Shown: positions 60,887-64,000 of the stretch, piece after piece
Layout of the letters: each line of letters begins with the position of its first letter
Numbering within the stretch: the first letter of the stretch is position 1
Source: MTP4 sp052056915
Lineage (GTDB): Archaea > Halobacteriota > Methanosarcinia > Methanosarcinales > Methanosarcinaceae
Length of the DNA: 64,000 nucleotides
NCBI RefSeq assembly: GCF_052056915.1
Contig: NZ_CP195119.1
Span: 3,410,001-3,474,000 of the forward strand
Reading direction: 5' to 3'
Translations under genes and position numbers: made by a program
The notes under the pieces: model-generated
The model's database searches: none
The model's input: only the letters and a program-made list of their open reading frames with translations
Told to the model about the DNA's origin: nothing

Positions 60887-61831
60887 TTATCTTACAGCTT
60901 CCAGACATGCCATGGCTTCTCTGATAAGATAATCTCGATAGTTTTCCTGGTGAAGCCTTGCGGAACGGAGCAGTCCCACACTCATATAGAAAGGCAGGGC
61001 TCTCGTAACTCTTGAAAAATCCTTTTCGTCCCGGCTGTATTCCCAGAGAAAATTCCCTATGTAGGGTTCGGCCTTCCATCCCCCTCCTTTATTCTGCTCA
61101 AAATAATTTTTAAGTTCAGCAGAGAGGATTCCAAGGTCCCTTATGGGGTTTGCATGGAACCAGGAGCTTTCGAAATCAAGGGCATAGGGTTTGCCTTTGT
61201 AAAAGATGTAGTTTGAGGGATGGACGTCCCGGTGGATCATGCAGCCGTGCTTCCGGTCAAGCAGGCCGCTGTACCACCATTCCCCGAGCAGGTGGTTGAA
61301 GGTTTCCCGGGTTTTGTGGTCAAGCTCAAGGTGGTCCAGAACGTCATGGTAATTTTTGAACTCATTTTCTTTGTCGTAAGAGGAACGGGTGTTGTCGTGA
61401 AGCTTGCGGAGCATATGTGACATCCCGGTAAGTCTCTCATAAAGATTTTTCTCATGTTTGAAATGCCAGCCAAGGGATTTTCCCGGTACATGTTCGGTTA
61501 CAAGAGCGCAGTTGTAATCCTCGTTCACGGCAAGGGGCCTTGCAACGTTTATAATAGAAGCTGCAAGCTCAAGCTTCTTGAATTCGTTCCTCATGGCTTT
61601 GCAAGCGTTATATTTTTTGAGCCTGCCCGTAGGCTCGGCAAAAAATTTTGCCATTACACTGAGATGTTCTCCCTTGAAGTGATACCTGCAGACGGTATGG
61701 GATGAGCGACCATTCTTGAAAACCTTAACACAGCATTGTTTATCCCGGACCCTTTGTCCCACCACTTCTTCGACAAGCCAGTCCCTGAAAGGGTCCCCTG
61801 GCCTCAGTGTATTTACATGGCATTCCACCAC
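60887..61831 (-). CDS. APH-like small-molecule kinase
   Basis: A 314-residue protein with the aminoglycoside/choline-kinase-type fold. The catalytic loop is CMIHRDVHPSNYIFYKG and the metal site is YALDFESSWFHANP (DFE in place of DFG-like). The N-lobe is less clear, with LVTEHVPGKSLGWHF. It may phosphorylate a sugar, lipid or choline-like alcohol. The start is GTG after GGGGG. The three HAD genes lie downstream in the same direction, so a kinase-phosphatase theme is possible. Confidence 0.8.
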   Translation of the reverse strand: MVECHVNTLRPGDPFRDWLVEEVVGQRVRDKQCCVKVFKNGRSSHTVCRYHFKGEHLSVMAKFFAEPTGRLKKYNACKAMRNEFKKLELAASIINVARPLAVNEDYNCALVTEHVPGKSLGWHFKHEKNLYERLTGMSHMLRKLHDNTRSSYDKENEFKNYHDVLDHLELDHKTRETFNHLLGEWWYSGLLDRKHGCMIHRDVHPSNYIFYKGKPYALDFESSWFHANPIRDLGILSAELKNYFEQNKGGGWKAEPYIGNFLWEYSRDEKDFSRVTRALPFYMSVGLLRSARLHQENYRDYLIREAMACLEAVR

Positions 61832-62176
61832 TCAAATTGCCCCCTTCTATTTTTTAACTCGCGCCCCTTTGGATAGCGCTCCCCGGTAATATGTAATACT
61901 TTGCTAGAAAATATACATTTATACTAACTACATACCTATAGTTCAGATTACTTATATACATTGTGAGCTTTTGGTTTTTGATGGGGCATCCGGAGTCTTC
62001 TGTGGTAATATCTACGAATTCAAATTGCCGAAACAATGGTAGAGAGCCAGCGATTAGGACGGTTCCGGATGAAGGCGATATCCCTATTTTTCAGGCTAGC
62101 TGATTCATCAATATGGAATTGTTTTCCGATTTCGAGCTTCATCTTTCAAATCCGGGCTCTCCGACATTTCCACCCC
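61832..62176. other. Intergenic region with no clear gene
   Basis: A 60-codon minus-strand frame (61854-62036) reads through MFRQFEFVDITTEDSGCP but has no ribosome site, and I recognise no family. It may be a remnant of a longer gene. The rest shows nothing. Confidence 0.3.
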
Positions 62177-62845
62177 TCACCTTTCAAATGCAGGTCCCCC
62201 GACATCTCCCCTATTGTTGTAGCCTCGTTCTTCCCAGTACCCTCTGTATTCGGAATCACTGAGTTCGATCCTTACGATCCACTTTGCCCACTTGTATCCG
62301 TATTTGCTCTCGGCAACGAGCTGCAGGGGAAAGCCTCTTTCCGGGGGGAGGGTCACATCGTTTAGCCCGTAGGCGAGGATTATGTTGTTTTCCAGAAGGT
62401 AGTCCAGTTCCAGGGCAGTGGAATACCCGTCTGCACTGAAGAAGATAACCGTGCTGGCATTTTCCATGACCCCCACTTCTTCAAAGAGGTCGGCTATTTT
62501 CACTCCTGTCCACTTCCCGGTAAAACCCCAGCCTTCCACGCAGTCCAGGTCCACGACCTTCGAGGTCCGGGGCAGTGCCGTAATCTCTTCATAGCTGAAC
62601 TCCATGGGTTTTTCCACAAGACCGTCTACCTGCAGGCGGTAGCTCTCCCTGTCGATATACTGGGTCCCCTTTATGGCGTTGTTGCGCTGTTCGGCTATGG
62701 GCGTCAGTTCCTGCCCACTGTAAAAGGTAGTCTCCGACTCGTTATCGTATACCTCTGGCTCCTGCTGATCTTCGGAAACACAACCTGAAAAGGTGCTGAT
62801 ACTGAAAATGAGTATTAAAGTTGTAATTAGTAGGATTCGTTTCAT
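62177..62845 (-). CDS. Exported molybdopterin-dependent oxidoreductase, short sulfite-oxidase-type lipoprotein
   Basis: A 222-residue protein. The signal peptide IFSISTFSGC has a lipobox with Cys22. The rest is the catalytic domain of the sulfite oxidase/MsrP family. Cys102 in VDLDCVEGWGFTGKWTGV is the likely molybdenum ligand, and PPERGFPLQLVAESKYGYKW and WVR-like WIVRIEL complete the fold. The dimerisation domain is missing. No twin-arginine motif is seen in the signal, although a cofactor-loaded protein would usually need Tat export. No heme or membrane partner is nearby. Confidence 0.88.
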   Translation of the reverse strand: MKRILLITTLILIFSISTFSGCVSEDQQEPEVYDNESETTFYSGQELTPIAEQRNNAIKGTQYIDRESYRLQVDGLVEKPMEFSYEEITALPRTSKVVDLDCVEGWGFTGKWTGVKIADLFEEVGVMENASTVIFFSADGYSTALELDYLLENNIILAYGLNDVTLPPERGFPLQLVAESKYGYKWAKWIVRIELSDSEYRGYWEERGYNNRGDVGGPAFER

Positions 62846-63049
62846 GATCTACCTGCCCTCCCTGTTTCTCCCTACTCTCCCTGCCTTCCCTGCTTCCCCG
62901 GTTTTTATCTTGCTAAAAATATATTCCGGCTCAGATAAAGCCTTATTCAGGTACGAAATTTTTCAGGGTTTTATCTCAGGAAATGAAGGACATCCGGAAA
63001 AGGAGTAACTATAAAATGATAGGTATTCAATTTTTGTATAGGTGTTAGC
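62846..63049. other. Divergent spacer between the molybdopterin protein and the kinase gene
   Basis: A CCCTGCC/CTCCCTG-type pyrimidine run (62852-62905) stands just upstream of the minus-strand gene. AGGTG at 63040-63044 is the ribosome site for the next gene. Confidence 0.4.
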
Positions 63050-63964
63050 GTGCTTAAAATCTGTAATGAAATACCTGATTCCTGCAAATGGAAAAGAATT
63101 GAGGCGATTAATAAGGGTTGGTCAAGTGATCAAAAATATTATATCCGGACGACGGATGGTAGGGAATTATTACTCAGAATGTCGGACATAAGGCAATATG
63201 GGAATAAGAAACAGGATTTTGAAGCACTAAAACAGCTTGATAAAATTGACATTTTAATCTCGCACCCGATTGATTTTGGAATTTGTAATAACGGCCAATC
63301 CGTATATTCTTTACTGACCTGGATTAAAGGGGAGGATGCAAGGACCGTTCTTCCCGGGCTAAGCAATAAAGAACAATACCAGCTCGGTGTTAAAGCCGGG
63401 GAAACATTAAGAATCATGCATCAAATTCCTGCGGCAAAAAATCAGATGCCATGGTCGGAGCGTTTCAATCGTAAAATAAACAGGAATATTACTTACTATA
63501 AAGCCTGTGGAATTCATCTGAAGGGAGCAGATAAAATAATCAAATATATCGAACAAAATCGATACCTGCTGGAAAATCGTCCCCAGTGTTTTCAACATGG
63601 TGACTACCATGTCGGAAATATGATTGTTACAAAGTCCGGGGAACTGGGGATAATTGATTTTGACAGGCTTGATTATGGCGATCCATGGGAGGAATTCAAT
63701 CGCATTACCTGGTGTGCAGATATAAGTGCCTCATTTGCCTCAGGACGTATAAACGGATATTTTGATCATGATGTACCTGCTTTATTTTTCAGATTAATGG
63801 CTTTATATATTGCAAGTACCCAGCTTTCATCAGTTCCCTGGTCAATTCAATTCGGACAGGATGAAGTCAACACGGCGCTCAGACAGGCCGAAAATGTTCT
63901 GGAATGGTATGATGGATTTGAAACATACATACCAGAATGGTATGTTTCCCCCCCTCCTGAATGA
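63050..63964 (+). CDS. Aminoglycoside phosphotransferase (APH)-family kinase, bacterial style
   Basis: A 304-residue protein of the APH family. The N-lobe is seen as INKGWSSDQKYYIRTTDGRE. The catalytic loop is CFQHGDYHVGNMIV (about 180) and the metal motif is GIIDFDRLDYGDPWEEF. The sequence reads like APH-type kinases of Gram-positive bacteria, and it is AT-rich compared with many neighbours, suggesting transfer. The start is GTG with AGGTG six bases before it. It shows no close likeness to the APH-like protein at 60887 outside the catalytic motifs. Substrate unknown; resistance is not proven. Confidence 0.85.
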   Translation: MLKICNEIPDSCKWKRIEAINKGWSSDQKYYIRTTDGRELLLRMSDIRQYGNKKQDFEALKQLDKIDILISHPIDFGICNNGQSVYSLLTWIKGEDARTVLPGLSNKEQYQLGVKAGETLRIMHQIPAAKNQMPWSERFNRKINRNITYYKACGIHLKGADKIIKYIEQNRYLLENRPQCFQHGDYHVGNMIVTKSGELGIIDFDRLDYGDPWEEFNRITWCADISASFASGRINGYFDHDVPALFFRLMALYIASTQLSSVPWSIQFGQDEVNTALRQAENVLEWYDGFETYIPEWYVSPPPE

Positions 63965-64000
63965 GCATAATTGATACCCTAATTCAGATGCACGTTCTCT

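Noticed and set aside
61854..62036. A 60-codon minus-strand frame, possibly a gene remnant
   Set aside because: Too short and without recognisable similarity; listed only as part of an intergenic region.

Overview
The window is from a methanogenic archaeon of the genus Methanosarcina or a very close relative. This rests on the content and style of the sequence: a soluble CoB-CoM heterodisulfide reductase set (hdrA, hdrC, hdrB), a class I HMG-CoA reductase for archaeal lipids, archaellum genes, TATA-box promoters, and long intergenic spaces full of minisatellites. TAG is almost absent as a stop codon: I count one TAG among 52 protein genes, and that one has a TGA one codon later. This fits an organism that can decode TAG as pyrrolysine. 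I do not assign a species.

Layout, left to right. Bases 1-5.9 kb hold the end of a dipeptidase gene, a glutamate decarboxylase, a bacterial-type Orn/Lys/Arg decarboxylase and prephenate dehydratase. Bases 6.1-13.7 kb are an operon-like run of a membrane protein, a MoxR ATPase, a DUF58 protein and two large von Willebrand A membrane proteins. Bases 13.7-14.6 kb are noncoding and rich in repeats. Bases 14.7-21.2 kb (minus strand) carry a dolichol-kinase-like protein, a flippase-like protein, a sugar-nucleotide transferase, an OB-fold protein, three FKBP isomerases in a row and an SdpI-like protein. Next come tRNA-Ala, two tRNA-Ile genes and two paralogous winged-helix regulators. hdrACB, an aconitase-family large subunit and a small His-rich protein lie on the plus strand at 24.5-30.7 kb.

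Bases 30.8-39.0 kb and 46.4-53.7 kb are two complete paralogous archaellum operons, both on the minus strand in the order flaB-flaD/E-flaG-flaF-flaH-flaI-flaJ. Each ends with a further unnamed gene, and the two copies of that gene share a C-terminal motif. Between the clusters sit korAB (2-oxoacid:ferredoxin oxidoreductase), a small membrane protein, hmgA and a DsrE-like gene. The rest holds valS, three HAD-family paralogues, two small-molecule kinase-like proteins and a short exported molybdopterin protein.

The most striking observation is in the second archaellum cluster. The ATPase gene flaI has an in-frame amber codon at 50081-50083. Homology to the other FlaI runs through it on both sides, and the partner protein has lysine at that position. 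It is either a pyrrolysine-containing archaellum motor ATPase or a very young lesion. Other points worth following are the conserved post-flaJ family, a korA gene with no standard start codon for its conserved N-terminus, an HdrA fused to a degenerate MvhD-like domain, hairpin elements whose loops differ but keep self-complementarity, and an unusually high density of intergenic minisatellites. All calls were made by reading the sequence; no database searches were run.
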